Of a DNA stretch of 23,963 nucleotides, positions 6,411 to 13,041 are shown piece by piece (position 1 is the first letter of the stretch; every line of letters starts with the position of its first letter). The notes under the pieces are model-generated. The model was not told the DNA's origin. It made no database searches and saw only the letters and a list, made by a program, of their open reading frames with translations. Source of the DNA: HRBIN23 sp046294495. GTDB lineage: Bacteria > Chloroflexota > Dehalococcoidia > Lucifugimonadales > HRBIN23. Both the position numbers and the translations under genes were made by a program. Location of the stretch: positions 1 to 23,963 of the forward strand of contig JBKBKV010000025.1 in NCBI GenBank assembly GCA_046294495.1, read 5' to 3'.

Positions 6411-7429
6411 CACAAGGCTTCTAGGTCAGCCAGAACCTTGCGTAACGCAGTATCGGCTGGGCCTTCGCCGTGTGGCATGGGGAAGGTGATGCAGGTGGCC
6501 CAGCCGGCATACTTCTCTTTCAAACGGGGCACGATGCTTTCATAGGTGCCTATCACGCAGAAGGCGTCTATCATCTGGTCCGTGATAAGGGAGGGTAGTT
6601 CCTTCCACCGTCCCTGAAGGGTTAGTTCGTGCAGGCGAATGGTAACATCGCCCCATCCGTGCAGGTCCATCACCGCCTTGTAGGTGCGTGTAGAGGCGTA
6701 GAAGGCGATACGACGGCGGGTTACCTCCAGGTTCTGAAGCACTTCCCCTTCGTTGGCCCCAGTAACTATGAAGCCACCACCCGATATCGCCACATCCTTT
6801 AGGGTCTTGCCGGCCCGCTTTGCGCCTGCCTCTACGGCTGGCAGGGCCACTTCGGCAATGTATTTCCATGTCATGAACCCGTGGAGGAGGACGCCATCTG
6901 CCACCTCTGCGGCTAGGCGGGCCATATATGGGTTCACCGAGGCAAGGAGGATAGGAGGTGGAGGGCTGGAGATAGGGCCAGGGTTGAACTCGGGGGTCAT
7001 AAGGGTGAAGGTATAGTGCTGGCCCTGGAAGTTCAAGGGGGTGCCATTCTGCCAGCAATCCCAGATAGCGCGCAGGGCCTGCACATATTCGCGTATGCGG
7101 GGGCCAGGGGCACTCCAGGGCACGCTGAAGCGGCGCTCGTTGTGGCCCTTCACCTGGGTGCCCAGGCCCAGTTCAAAACGCCCGTTGGAAAAGGCCTGAA
7201 GGTTCCACGCTTCGTATGCGGTGATCATGGGGGAGCGGGGGAAGGCCACGGCGATAGAGGTGGCCACCTTGGCCTGCTGGGTGTGCTCGGCCGCCAGTGT
7301 GGATGCCAGGAAGGGATCGGTGGTCAGTTCGCTGAGGGTAACCCCGTTGTAGCCTAGGCTTTCGGCGCGGCGTGCCTCGGCAGGCACATCGGCAAGGGCG
7401 CGACCGCGCAGGGGAGCATACACTTTCAC
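6410..7429 (-). CDS. LLM-class flavin/F420-dependent oxidoreductase (TIGR03617-like)
   Basis: Luciferase-like monooxygenase fold of 339 residues. The N-terminal strand MKVYAPL, the block AEHTQQAKVATSIAVAFPRSP (about 48-68), GRFELGLGTQVKGHNERRF (83-101) and PPPILLASVNPYMARLAAEVADG are characteristic of the family that TIGR03617 labels F420-dependent. Members reduce or oxygenate small substrates with FMNH2 or F420H2; the cofactor and substrate cannot be settled here. The GTG start at 7429 is supported by AAGGAGG six bases upstream, the strongest Shine-Dalgarno sequence in this part of the window. A TTGACA-containing promoter candidate precedes it, so it can be expressed apart from the hypothetical gene upstream. 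Its setting between CoA-transferase, aldolase and IpdAB-like genes suggests acyl-CoA or cyclic-compound catabolism (inference). Confidence 0.86.
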   Translation of the reverse strand: MKVYAPLRGRALADVPAEARRAESLGYNGVTLSELTTDPFLASTLAAEHTQQAKVATSIAVAFPRSPMITAYEAWNLQAFSNGRFELGLGTQVKGHNERRFSVPWSAPGPRIREYVQALRAIWDCWQNGTPLNFQGQHYTFTLMTPEFNPGPISSPPPPILLASVNPYMARLAAEVADGVLLHGFMTWKYIAEVALPAVEAGAKRAGKTLKDVAISGGGFIVTGANEGEVLQNLEVTRRRIAFYASTRTYKAVMDLHGWGDVTIRLHELTLQGRWKELPSLITDQMIDAFCVIGTYESIVPRLKEKYAGWATCITFPMPHGEGPADTALRKVLADLEAL

Positions 7430-7469
7430 GGCCCCTCCTTGAAACCGCTTGGCAGGTGGTGCTGTCCCT

Positions 7470-7497
7470 ACTTTACGGCGTTTTGTGGGGGTGTCAA
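7470..7497 (-). promoter_or_regulatory. Candidate promoter for the LLM oxidoreductase gene
   Basis: A perfect TTGACA (7492-7497 on the minus strand) is followed after 16 bases by TAAAGT (7470-7475, 4/6). Transcription would begin near 7463, leaving about 34 bases including AAGGAGG before the GTG at 7429. It lies in the longest gap of the minus-strand run (about 105 bases). Confidence 0.45.
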
Positions 7498-7534
7498 GGG
7501 GGGCCTTTTCCGTGCTCTTGCGCGGCTTTTCGTG

Positions 7535-8101
7535 CTAATCCTCCTGCCGGGGTTTCTGCCACAAGGTGTAGAAGCCGGGTGCTTTCCCCAGGAGGGAGCG
7601 CTGGAGGTGTTCCCTTTCCAGGCGTCGCAGGGTCTCGTGCTCTTTGTGGAGCATACGCTCCAGGGCCAGGGCAGCCTCTCGTTGGAAGGCGGGTGGGGCG
7701 AGGTGTCCCACAAGTTCCTCAACGGCCAGGGCGAGGGCCTCCCCCTGTCGGCCTAGAGCCTGCCCGGAGACCAGAAATACCCCAATCCTGGGCAGCTCCT
7801 GGCCCTCCAGGGTGATGCCCAGCCGCCGCAGGATGGCTCGCATCCCCGCCTCCCGTATAACCCCCTCTACCCGCGCTGGCAAGGTGAGGAGGTTCGCCAG
7901 GGGAAAGTCTTGCCCCTCTTCTAGCAGGGCGTTGAAGCCTTTTCGCGCCTCACGATGGAAAGTTGCATCCAGAACTTCTCTCCAGGGGATGAAGAGGAGG
8001 GTAGGGCGCCCCGGCTCCTGAGGGCGCATATCGGCTACCACAAACTCTTCCAGGTAGGGGAAGAGGTAAATAGAGATTTGGGGGTGCTCCTCAACGGTCA
8101 T
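7535..8101 (-). CDS. Hypothetical protein, 188 aa
   Basis: I do not recognise this family. The protein is soluble-looking, with no signal peptide or membrane segment. It opens with a short beta-rich part (QISIYLFPYLEEFVVADMRPQ, then RPTLLFIPWREVLDATF) and continues as a long helical, charged protein with a Leu/Glu/Arg-rich region (about 120-175) that could form a coiled coil. There are no cysteine pairs or catalytic-looking motifs. The ATG at 8101 is preceded by GAGAGAGGG at good spacing. A TACAAT box lies about 18 bases upstream but has no convincing -35. It sits between the HpcH/HpaI aldolase and the LLM oxidoreductase, so a role with them is possible but unproved. Codon usage looks like that of its neighbours, which supports a real gene. 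Confidence 0.72.
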   Translation of the reverse strand: MTVEEHPQISIYLFPYLEEFVVADMRPQEPGRPTLLFIPWREVLDATFHREARKGFNALLEEGQDFPLANLLTLPARVEGVIREAGMRAILRRLGITLEGQELPRIGVFLVSGQALGRQGEALALAVEELVGHLAPPAFQREAALALERMLHKEHETLRRLEREHLQRSLLGKAPGFYTLWQKPRQED

Positions 8102-8183
8102 AACCCTCTCTCTGCCCTAATTGTAATGGGCTGTCGGCCGCGCGCACTATATGTAAACGGCAGGAGGCCCTTAGGTAAGTGCG

Positions 8184-8960
8184 CTAGCCTTTTCCCCCCA
8201 CCTCCGCCAGGAAGTCTCGGGCGGCCTCCACAGCCATTTGAGCGAAGGAGAGGGTGAAGAAGCGCACACCCAGGGAGTAGGCACGGCGCAGGGTGGCCGT
8301 ATCCCGTGCCCGAATACCACCTAGCCCGGCGATTTTCCCAGCACGACGGGTGCGGGTAATAATGTCCTCAATCGCCTCTTGGACTTTGGGATGAGCGGTC
8401 TGGCCAATGAACCCTAGAGATTGGGAGAGGTCGCCGGGGCCGACATGGACACCGTCTAACCCCTTCACAGCGAGGATGCCGTCCAGGTTACGCCAGCCCT
8501 CGGCGTCTTCCACCATGCCGATAACCAGGGTCTGCTGGTTGGCGAAGGCGAAGGGATTGGTGTCCTGGATACCCACCGTCCAGCGGGCGCCGATATAGCC
8601 GGCGAAGCCTCGTTCCCCCTCTGGGGCGAAGCGGGCCGAATGCACTGCCTCCTGGGCGTCCTGGGGGGTGCGGATATGTGGGACGATAACCCCCGCTGCC
8701 CCCCTATCCAGGGCGCGCAAGATAGTTTCGGGGCGATTGGTGGGGACACGCACCAGGGGCGTTACACCCCCCACCTCGGCCGCTCGGCACATGTCCTCCA
8801 GGGACTCCTCAGAGATAGGGCCGTGTTCGCAGTCTAGCATCACAAAGTCCAGTCCGGCCAGGCCTGCCAACTCCACTAGGTTGGGGGCCGGGGTCTGGAT
8901 AATCCACCCGTAAACTGCTTCATCGCGCAGAAGTTTGGCCTTGGTGACATTGGGGCGCAC
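8184..8960 (-). CDS. HpcH/HpaI family aldolase (class II, metal-dependent)
   Basis: Aldolase of 258 residues in the 4-hydroxy-2-oxoheptanedioate / 2-dehydro-3-deoxyglucarate aldolase family, which cleaves 2-oxo-hydroxy acids to pyruvate and an aldehyde using a divalent metal. Family signatures are LDCEHGP (42-48) with the catalytic His46, LVRVP (69-73) with the substrate-binding Arg, GAAGVIVPHIRT (88-98), the metal ligand Glu151 in GMVEDAEG, and Asp177 in VGPGDLSQSLG. The GTG start at 8960 is preceded by AAAGGAG at normal spacing. It lies 26 bases after the IpdB-like gene, suggesting one transcript and a role in cleaving a hydroxy-oxo acid released by the CoA-dependent steps. The HpaI name is family-level; the true substrate is unknown. 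Confidence 0.88.
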   Translation of the reverse strand: MRPNVTKAKLLRDEAVYGWIIQTPAPNLVELAGLAGLDFVMLDCEHGPISEESLEDMCRAAEVGGVTPLVRVPTNRPETILRALDRGAAGVIVPHIRTPQDAQEAVHSARFAPEGERGFAGYIGARWTVGIQDTNPFAFANQQTLVIGMVEDAEGWRNLDGILAVKGLDGVHVGPGDLSQSLGFIGQTAHPKVQEAIEDIITRTRRAGKIAGLGGIRARDTATLRRAYSLGVRFFTLSFAQMAVEAARDFLAEVGGKG

Positions 8961-8986
8961 GGTGCTCCTTTCTAGTTTTGCGGGGA

Positions 8987-9727
8987 TTACGCTGGAAGGA
9001 TCTTCTCCTGGGCGAACTGTGGGTAGGCGGGCGCGAGGCGCTCACGCACCACCGAGCGCAGGGTGTGTATCTCCTCGGCTGTAGGCGCAGGAGTGGTGCA
9101 GAAGTCGGTGGAAGGCACGAGTGGGAAGCCCGTGTTGGCCTGCACCTCCTCCACGGTAAGGCCGGGGTGCACCGACTCCAGTTCCCAGCCGGGGAGGGCC
9201 TTGTTGAAGCGGAGCACGGCGGCAGTGGTAACGCACTTGTAGGGGCCGCCCGGGCGGTAGACGGTAGGCGGGGTGCTCCCTGCGCCAGAGATGAAGTCCA
9301 CCTTTTCCACAAAGGTTCGGCGAGTGTGCTCGGTGCGGAAGAGGATAACCCGTTTGGCCATGTAGTAAAGCATGCCAGAGCCGTAGGCCCCCGGCATGCG
9401 CACACGGGGTTGGGAGTAGTCGCCAATAACATGCAGGTTGAAGTTGCCATAGCGGTCTATCTGGATGCCGCTCAGGAAAAACAGGTCCAGTTTACCCCGC
9501 TGGGCCAGAAAGTGGATGCCGCTGGAGTCGGGGAACGGGTTGTAGCGGGGGTCAGGGTGGTCCAGGATAATGAGGGTGGTGTGGGGTGCATGGAGGGCCT
9601 GGGCCAGCAGGAGGCCCGCTGCTGGTATGGGCGAAACTGCTCCGGTGGCGCAGGTCTCCCCGTCCCTCACCTCCCTGGCGATAACGCAGGCCATCAGTTC
9701 CTCTGTGGTGTAGCGTGGCGTGCCCAT
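8987..9727 (-). CDS. CoA-transferase beta subunit, IpdB/GctB-like
   Basis: Beta subunit of 246 residues in the type I CoA-transferase family. SGIQIDRYGNFNLHVIGDY (about 89-107) and VHPGLTVEEVQANTGF (about 190-205) are conserved with glutaconate CoA-transferase GctB and with mycobacterial IpdB. GctB has its catalytic Glu in an IIVESG stretch; the aligned sequence here is IILDHP with Asp56. I recall that IpdAB also lacks this Glu and acts as a CoA-dependent ring hydrolase rather than a transferase. Together with VDFISGAG and the C-terminal pattern, this makes an IpdB-like hydrolase more likely than a true transferase. The start has only a modest upstream site and lies nine bases after the alpha-subunit stop, so alpha and beta are coupled. 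The state of the complex depends on whether the alpha gene is translated through its TGA. Confidence 0.83.
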   Translation of the reverse strand: MGTPRYTTEELMACVIAREVRDGETCATGAVSPIPAAGLLLAQALHAPHTTLIILDHPDPRYNPFPDSSGIHFLAQRGKLDLFFLSGIQIDRYGNFNLHVIGDYSQPRVRMPGAYGSGMLYYMAKRVILFRTEHTRRTFVEKVDFISGAGSTPPTVYRPGGPYKCVTTAAVLRFNKALPGWELESVHPGLTVEEVQANTGFPLVPSTDFCTTPAPTAEEIHTLRSVVRERLAPAYPQFAQEKILPA

Positions 9728-9736
9728 GTTCGCCCC

Positions 9737-10267
9737 CTATGCCCTTGCCCCTAGGCCAACCAGGGTCTGGTAGTCTGCTTCGTCCCTCACGCCGAAGACA
9801 TACTTCTGTAGATACTCCTGGAAGCGCCCCTCCTTTGCCATCTGAGCATACTCGCGGATGTGGGCCAGGTCTGCCCCGTAGCGCCCTTTCACCCCTGTGG
9901 GGTGAGCACCGTAGGGAAGAGGGATGACGGCTGTGGTGTAAATGCCGGGGACGAAGGTGCCGTCTGCATCCCGGGGCGAAAGGGGGCCATCTACCACCTC
10001 TTCGGCTGTAACGATTACGGCATCGGAGGCGCGGGCCATAGGCACTGCCTCCTGCCGCCCAGGGGCGATGAAGTTGCCTTCGTGGTCGGCAACGAGGGCG
10101 TGGAAGAGGGCCACGGAGGGGTTCAGGGCTGGGCATACCACAATTTCCTCGTTAGGGTTGAAGGGATGGGAGATAACCTTCCAATCGGTGCGGGTGCGCA
10201 GGAGGTCTGAGCCGAACAGCCCTCGCACGGGGACGAAGGGGACGCCCATGGCTCCAGCCTGGAGCAT
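9737..10267 (-). CDS. C-terminal piece of the alpha subunit (176 aa from ATG 10267)
   Basis: This is the second half of the IpdA/GctA-like gene if translation restarts at the first ATG after the TGA. A GAGGGG sequence overlaps the TGA and ends about 11 bases before this ATG, which is longer than ideal but could allow reinitiation. The piece starts MLQAGAMGVPFVPVRG and runs to the family C-terminus. Confidence 0.55.
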   Translation of the reverse strand: MLQAGAMGVPFVPVRGLFGSDLLRTRTDWKVISHPFNPNEEIVVCPALNPSVALFHALVADHEGNFIAPGRQEAVPMARASDAVIVTAEEVVDGPLSPRDADGTFVPGIYTTAVIPLPYGAHPTGVKGRYGADLAHIREYAQMAKEGRFQEYLQKYVFGVRDEADYQTLVGLGARA

Positions 10268-10270
10268 AGA
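10245..10270 (-). other. SECIS-like hairpin just downstream of the in-frame TGA
   Basis: On the minus strand GCTCC (10265-10261) pairs with GGAGC (10255-10251) around AGGCT. The stem can extend by five more pairs, including G-U wobbles, past one bulged C (10250): TCTAT with ATGGG. The apical loop begins 22 bases after the TGA and has G as its second base, which fits my memory of the loose bacterial SECIS rules. Such hairpins are also frequent by chance in GC-rich coding DNA. Confidence 0.25.
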
Positions 10271-10282
10271 TAGGATAACCCC

Positions 10283-10594
10283 TCAGGTGTTGTCCAAGAC
10301 TTTGATGGCCCCGGCCTTCACTGCACGCTCGAAGTTGGGGCAGGTGCCGAACTCCCCCAGGCGCATGTGGCAGATTTCAATCTGCTCCACCACACCAGCG
10401 CCGATAAGCAGGTCGCAGTTGATGCTTCCCCCGGTTACCCCCAGCAGGCGCAGGCGACAGACGCCCCTCCGCAGAAGCGCCCGCAAGAGGCCCATGGGCA
10501 AAGCCTGGAACTCGCCTGGCAGGGTCATGGCGACGAGGTCGCCGTCTTGGATGGTCTGCACGGCCTTTTCCAGGGTTGTTATCTTGCTAACCAC
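10283..10594 (-). CDS. N-terminal piece of the alpha subunit (103 aa, ends at TGA)
   Basis: This is what a standard-code reading gives for the first half of the IpdA/GctA-like gene. It contains the first alpha/beta elements and the LGEFG block but not the PF-x-P segment, and would probably not fold alone. It begins with GTG at 10594, 44 bases after the pcm stop, with an inverted repeat in between. Confidence 0.6.
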   Translation of the reverse strand: MVSKITTLEKAVQTIQDGDLVAMTLPGEFQALPMGLLRALLRRGVCRLRLLGVTGGSINCDLLIGAGVVEQIEICHMRLGEFGTCPNFERAVKAGAIKVLDNT

Positions 10595-10608
10595 GGCTCA
10601 CCCCCACA

Positions 10609-10635
10609 CTCTTGTGGCACTATCTTACCACAGAG
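10609..10635. repeat. Imperfect inverted repeat between pcm and the alpha-subunit gene
   Basis: CTCTTGTGG (10609-10617) and CCACAGAG (10628-10635) form an 8-bp stem with one bulged T and a 10-base loop. It lies in the 44-base gap after the pcm stop and just before the GTG at 10594. There is no U-tract, so an operator for the ipdAB-like genes or an RNA processing site is more likely than a terminator. Confidence 0.35.
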
Positions 10636-10638
10636 GCC

Positions 10639-11337
10639 CTACAGTTCTTTGGCCTCTGGGGGTTTCTCCTCTTCTTCCCACGCCCCTTTGCCGATAAGGG
10701 GGACGAATCGGCACGCCCCTAGCACACGCACCGAGTAGCCCTCCTGGGTGCGCACCACTTTGGTCAAGTCCTGCTCGTAGCGGGAGCCGATGGGGATGAC
10801 CATCCGCCCCCCCACCGCCAGTTGCTCCAGGAGGACGCGTGGAAGGGTAGGCGCTCCTGCCGTAACGATAACGGCGTTGAAAGGGGCCTCTTCTGGGCAT
10901 CCCAGGGTATCTCCCGCAGGGCGCACGTCAATGCGGTCTATGTAGCCTAGTTCCTCCAGCAGGGCTTTGGCGGACTGGAGTAGTTGGGGCACCCGCTCAA
11001 TGGTGATGACTTTGCCTTTGGGCACCAGTTCCGCCAGCACTGCAGCCTGGTAGCCGCTCCCCGTGCCGATTTCCAGCACTTTGTCCGTCTCCCGGAGTTC
11101 TAGGGCCGAGGTCATCAAGCAAACGATAAAAGGCTGGGAGATGGTCTGTCTCCAGCCGATGGGCAGGGGAATATCTTCGTAAGCCAGATGCCGAGAGGCT
11201 GGGGGCACAAAGCGTTCCCTGGGGACACGCTCCATAGCCTGAATGACGCGCTCGTCCAGGCCCTCGGCCTTGCGCTCCCGGCGAAGGGCGGCGAAGAGGC
11301 GTGCCCGGGCCTCTTCTAGATTGTAGATGTGCTCCAT
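10639..11337 (-). CDS. pcm: Protein-L-isoaspartate O-methyltransferase
   Basis: Repair methyltransferase of 232 residues that uses S-adenosylmethionine to methylate L-isoaspartyl residues in damaged proteins. The pattern RVPRERFVPPASRHLAYEDIP (38-58) is typical, as are WRQTISQP (62-69) with the substrate-binding Thr-Ile-Ser, the SAM motif VLEIGTGSGYQAAVLA (87-102), and the final RFVPLIG block. An acidic C-terminal tail (EEEEKPPEAKEL) extends past the family core. The ATG at 11337 is preceded by GAGGGATAAGG. It lies in the long minus-strand run between the acuC-like deacetylase and the ipdAB-like pair, with no obvious functional link to either. Confidence 0.93.
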   Translation of the reverse strand: MEHIYNLEEARARLFAALRRERKAEGLDERVIQAMERVPRERFVPPASRHLAYEDIPLPIGWRQTISQPFIVCLMTSALELRETDKVLEIGTGSGYQAAVLAELVPKGKVITIERVPQLLQSAKALLEELGYIDRIDVRPAGDTLGCPEEAPFNAVIVTAGAPTLPRVLLEQLAVGGRMVIPIGSRYEQDLTKVVRTQEGYSVRVLGACRFVPLIGKGAWEEEEKPPEAKEL

Positions 11338-11353
11338 ACCTTATCCCTCTTTT

Positions 11354-11384
11354 CGCCCCCTAGCGAGAGAGATGTCTGGGGGCG
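11354..11384. repeat. Long inverted repeat in the leader of pcm
   Basis: CGCCCCC (11354-11360) pairs with GGGGGCG (11378-11384); two further pairs form if one T is bulged, leaving a 12-base loop. It lies between the acuC-like stop and the pcm ribosome site. On the minus strand it is followed by AAAA, so it is not a standard terminator. It may form a leader or processing hairpin. Downstream, TGGGG-GCG-CCCCA offers an overlapping alternative fold. Confidence 0.4.
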
Positions 11385-11399
11385 CCCCACCGAGGCGGT

Positions 11400-12533
11400 T
11401 CAGGCTGAGGCGGACAGCCCGTGCAGTGGGAATACCAGGCGTTTCACCTGGGCTACCGATTGCTCGGCGTAGCGGCGCACCGTGTGCTGGCGGGCTTTAT
11501 TCTGGGGCCTCTCCTCGTCTTGCAAACGGTGCACACCGTAGCGCTCCCGGAAGGATAGAGGCACCTGGTCTGGCAGGTCAATGCCCACCATTACAGCGTA
11601 GGCCCAGGCCCATCCCCGTGCCACAGCGCTCAGATCGTAGCCTCCGCCCCCAAAGGCCAGCCATTTGCCCCTGGCCAGGGTCTGCAGTTCCTGCACTACG
11701 GCGATATAACCTTGCACTGTCAACATCATATGGGCGATGGGGGTGTGTTTATGGGTATCTATGCCCAGTTGGGTAGCCAGGACATCGGGCTGAAAGGCCT
11801 CCACTAAAGGCGGCACCACCTCCCGAAAGGCCCACAGGTAGGTCTCGTCGTCTGTGTAGGGAGCTAAGGGGATGTTCACCGAGTAGCCACGCCCTTTCCC
11901 CACACCGATCTCGTGGACGAAGCCCGTGCCGGGGAAAAGGAACTCCCCAGATTCATGGAGGGAGATGGTCAGGACCCGGTCGGTATCGTAGAAGGCGAAC
12001 TGGACGCCATCGCCGTGGTGGGCGTCTATGTCTACATATGCGACCCGCAGGCCCCTTCGCGCCAGGGACTGTATGGCAATAACGACATCGTTGAAGATGC
12101 AGAACCCGGAAGCGTAGTCGGGCATGGCGTGGTGCAAGCCTCCCGAGAAGTTTACAGCCACCGATACATTCCCTTGGGATACCAGGTTGGCGGCAACCAG
12201 GGATGCCCCCACCGCCCAGGCGCTGGCTTCATACATCCCAGGGAAAACGGGGTTATCTCCCTCCTGGGAGAAGTTGTAACGCTGGGGGTTGTAGCGTTTT
12301 TCGCCTCGGCTCAGGCTTTTTACTGCCTCCACATAGTCGGGGGTATGAAACCAGAGGAGTTCCCCCTCGGTGGCGGGGCGAGGTGGGACAAGGCGGGCCT
12401 GGGGGTGCTGGAAGACACCGTAGGCTTCCAGCAGTTCGTAGACCAGGCGCAGGCGGCGTGGCACCAGGGGGTGGTCTTCCCTAAGGGTGTGCTGGGTCAG
12501 CACATCGCTATAAACGAAGGCTGCCGTGCTCAT
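11400..12533 (-). CDS. acuC: AcuC-like histone deacetylase family protein
   Basis: Zn-dependent deacetylase of 377 residues in the class I HDAC/AcuC family; AcuC removes acetyl groups from lysines, including those of acetyl-CoA synthetase in Bacillus. The catalytic His pair is in SGGLHHAMP (His134, His135). Zinc ligands are Asp170 and His172 in DIDAHHGDG and Asp259 in LGIDTHKHTP, and the transition-state Tyr is in GGGGYD (295-300). The start was placed at ATG 12533 with GGGAG five bases upstream. GTG 12539 lacks room for a ribosome site. It overlaps the upstream Mut7-C gene by 26 bases, so the two are translationally coupled. The acuC symbol rests on family architecture; no acs gene is nearby. 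Confidence 0.87.
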   Translation of the reverse strand: MSTAAFVYSDVLTQHTLREDHPLVPRRLRLVYELLEAYGVFQHPQARLVPPRPATEGELLWFHTPDYVEAVKSLSRGEKRYNPQRYNFSQEGDNPVFPGMYEASAWAVGASLVAANLVSQGNVSVAVNFSGGLHHAMPDYASGFCIFNDVVIAIQSLARRGLRVAYVDIDAHHGDGVQFAFYDTDRVLTISLHESGEFLFPGTGFVHEIGVGKGRGYSVNIPLAPYTDDETYLWAFREVVPPLVEAFQPDVLATQLGIDTHKHTPIAHMMLTVQGYIAVVQELQTLARGKWLAFGGGGYDLSAVARGWAWAYAVMVGIDLPDQVPLSFRERYGVHRLQDEERPQNKARQHTVRRYAEQSVAQVKRLVFPLHGLSASA

Positions 12534-13041
12534 AGACACTCCCGGGGTCTGCGTGAGGACTTACCAGGGTGAGGAGGTGTTGCATCCGTTGCCAGTGGCT
12601 TCCCCTCCAATAGAGGCGGCCGCAGGTAGGGCACTGGCGGAAGGCCCGCTGAGTGTGGAGCACATAAGGGGGCGCTTTGGCGGCTACCACTTGTGGAGTT
12701 GCCGGGACAAGGGGGGTATTGCACAGGATACAACGGGTGAATGGTCGCGGTGGGCCGAGCCCTGGCCAGGCGAGGACTTGCTGGAGTTGTTCGGGGAGAC
12801 GCTCGCTGTGAACTAGCAGGAGCCTGACTTTTCCTGTGCGCACTGCTGGGGCCAGGGCCAGGCGTCGGTCCCGTGTAAGGAGCACCCGCCCCTCCTGCTG
12901 GGCGAGGGAAAGAAGGGAGAAGTCGCTGGTGTGGGGTGCTGGGAGCACATCGTAGCCCATGGCGCGGAGCCACTTGCCCAGGCGCCCCACATTCACATCG
13001 GCCAGGAAACGAGGGATCGACTCCCCTGGTGGCCCGCTCAT
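12508..13041 (-). CDS. Mut7-C RNase domain protein with zinc ribbon
   Basis: PIN-like Mut7-C protein of 177 residues. The core RFLADVNVGRLGKWLRAMGYDV (11-32) and GRVLLTRDRRL (51-61) carry the acidic residues Asp15 and Asp58 expected in the PIN-type active site. The C-terminal zinc ribbon has Cys104, Cys107, Cys137 and Cys140 (CILC and CPTC). The domain is named after the C-terminus of C. elegans Mut-7; bacterial members are presumed RNases of unknown target, probably cytoplasmic. The ATG at 13041 overlaps the TGA of the MBL hydrolase gene (ATGA), and the 3' end overlaps the acuC-like gene, so three neighbouring genes are translationally linked. Confidence 0.87.
   Translation of the reverse strand: MSGPPGESIPRFLADVNVGRLGKWLRAMGYDVLPAPHTSDFSLLSLAQQEGRVLLTRDRRLALAPAVRTGKVRLLLVHSERLPEQLQQVLAWPGLGPPRPFTRCILCNTPLVPATPQVVAAKAPPYVLHTQRAFRQCPTCGRLYWRGSHWQRMQHLLTLVSPHADPGSVYEHGSLRL

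Larger units (their letters stand above)
9737..10594 (-). pseudogene. CoA-transferase alpha subunit, IpdA/GctA-like, split by one in-frame TGA
   Basis: Read as one frame this is a 285-codon alpha subunit, close to the family length of about 290. Codon 104 (10283-10285) is TGA, and the frame continues unchanged on both sides, with no indel. Before it are TTLEKAVQTIQDGDLVAM, the glycine-rich VTGGSINCDLLIGAG and the HMRLGEFG block. After it are GAMGVPFVPVRGLFGSDLL, NPSVALFHALVADHEGNF and the C-terminal DYQTLVGLGARA seen in IpdA-type proteins. The stop falls in a linker just before the conserved PF-x-P region. It may be a nonsense mutation or assembly error in one base, selenocysteine, readthrough, or a true two-piece subunit. 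The intact GTG start with GGTGAG, the intact downstream half and the coupled beta gene argue against long-standing decay. Confidence 0.72.

Noticed and set aside
10245..10594. Frameshift as the cause of the split alpha subunit
   Set aside because: The two pieces are in the same frame (309 bases from the GTG to the TGA), so no insertion or deletion is needed; only one codon is affected.
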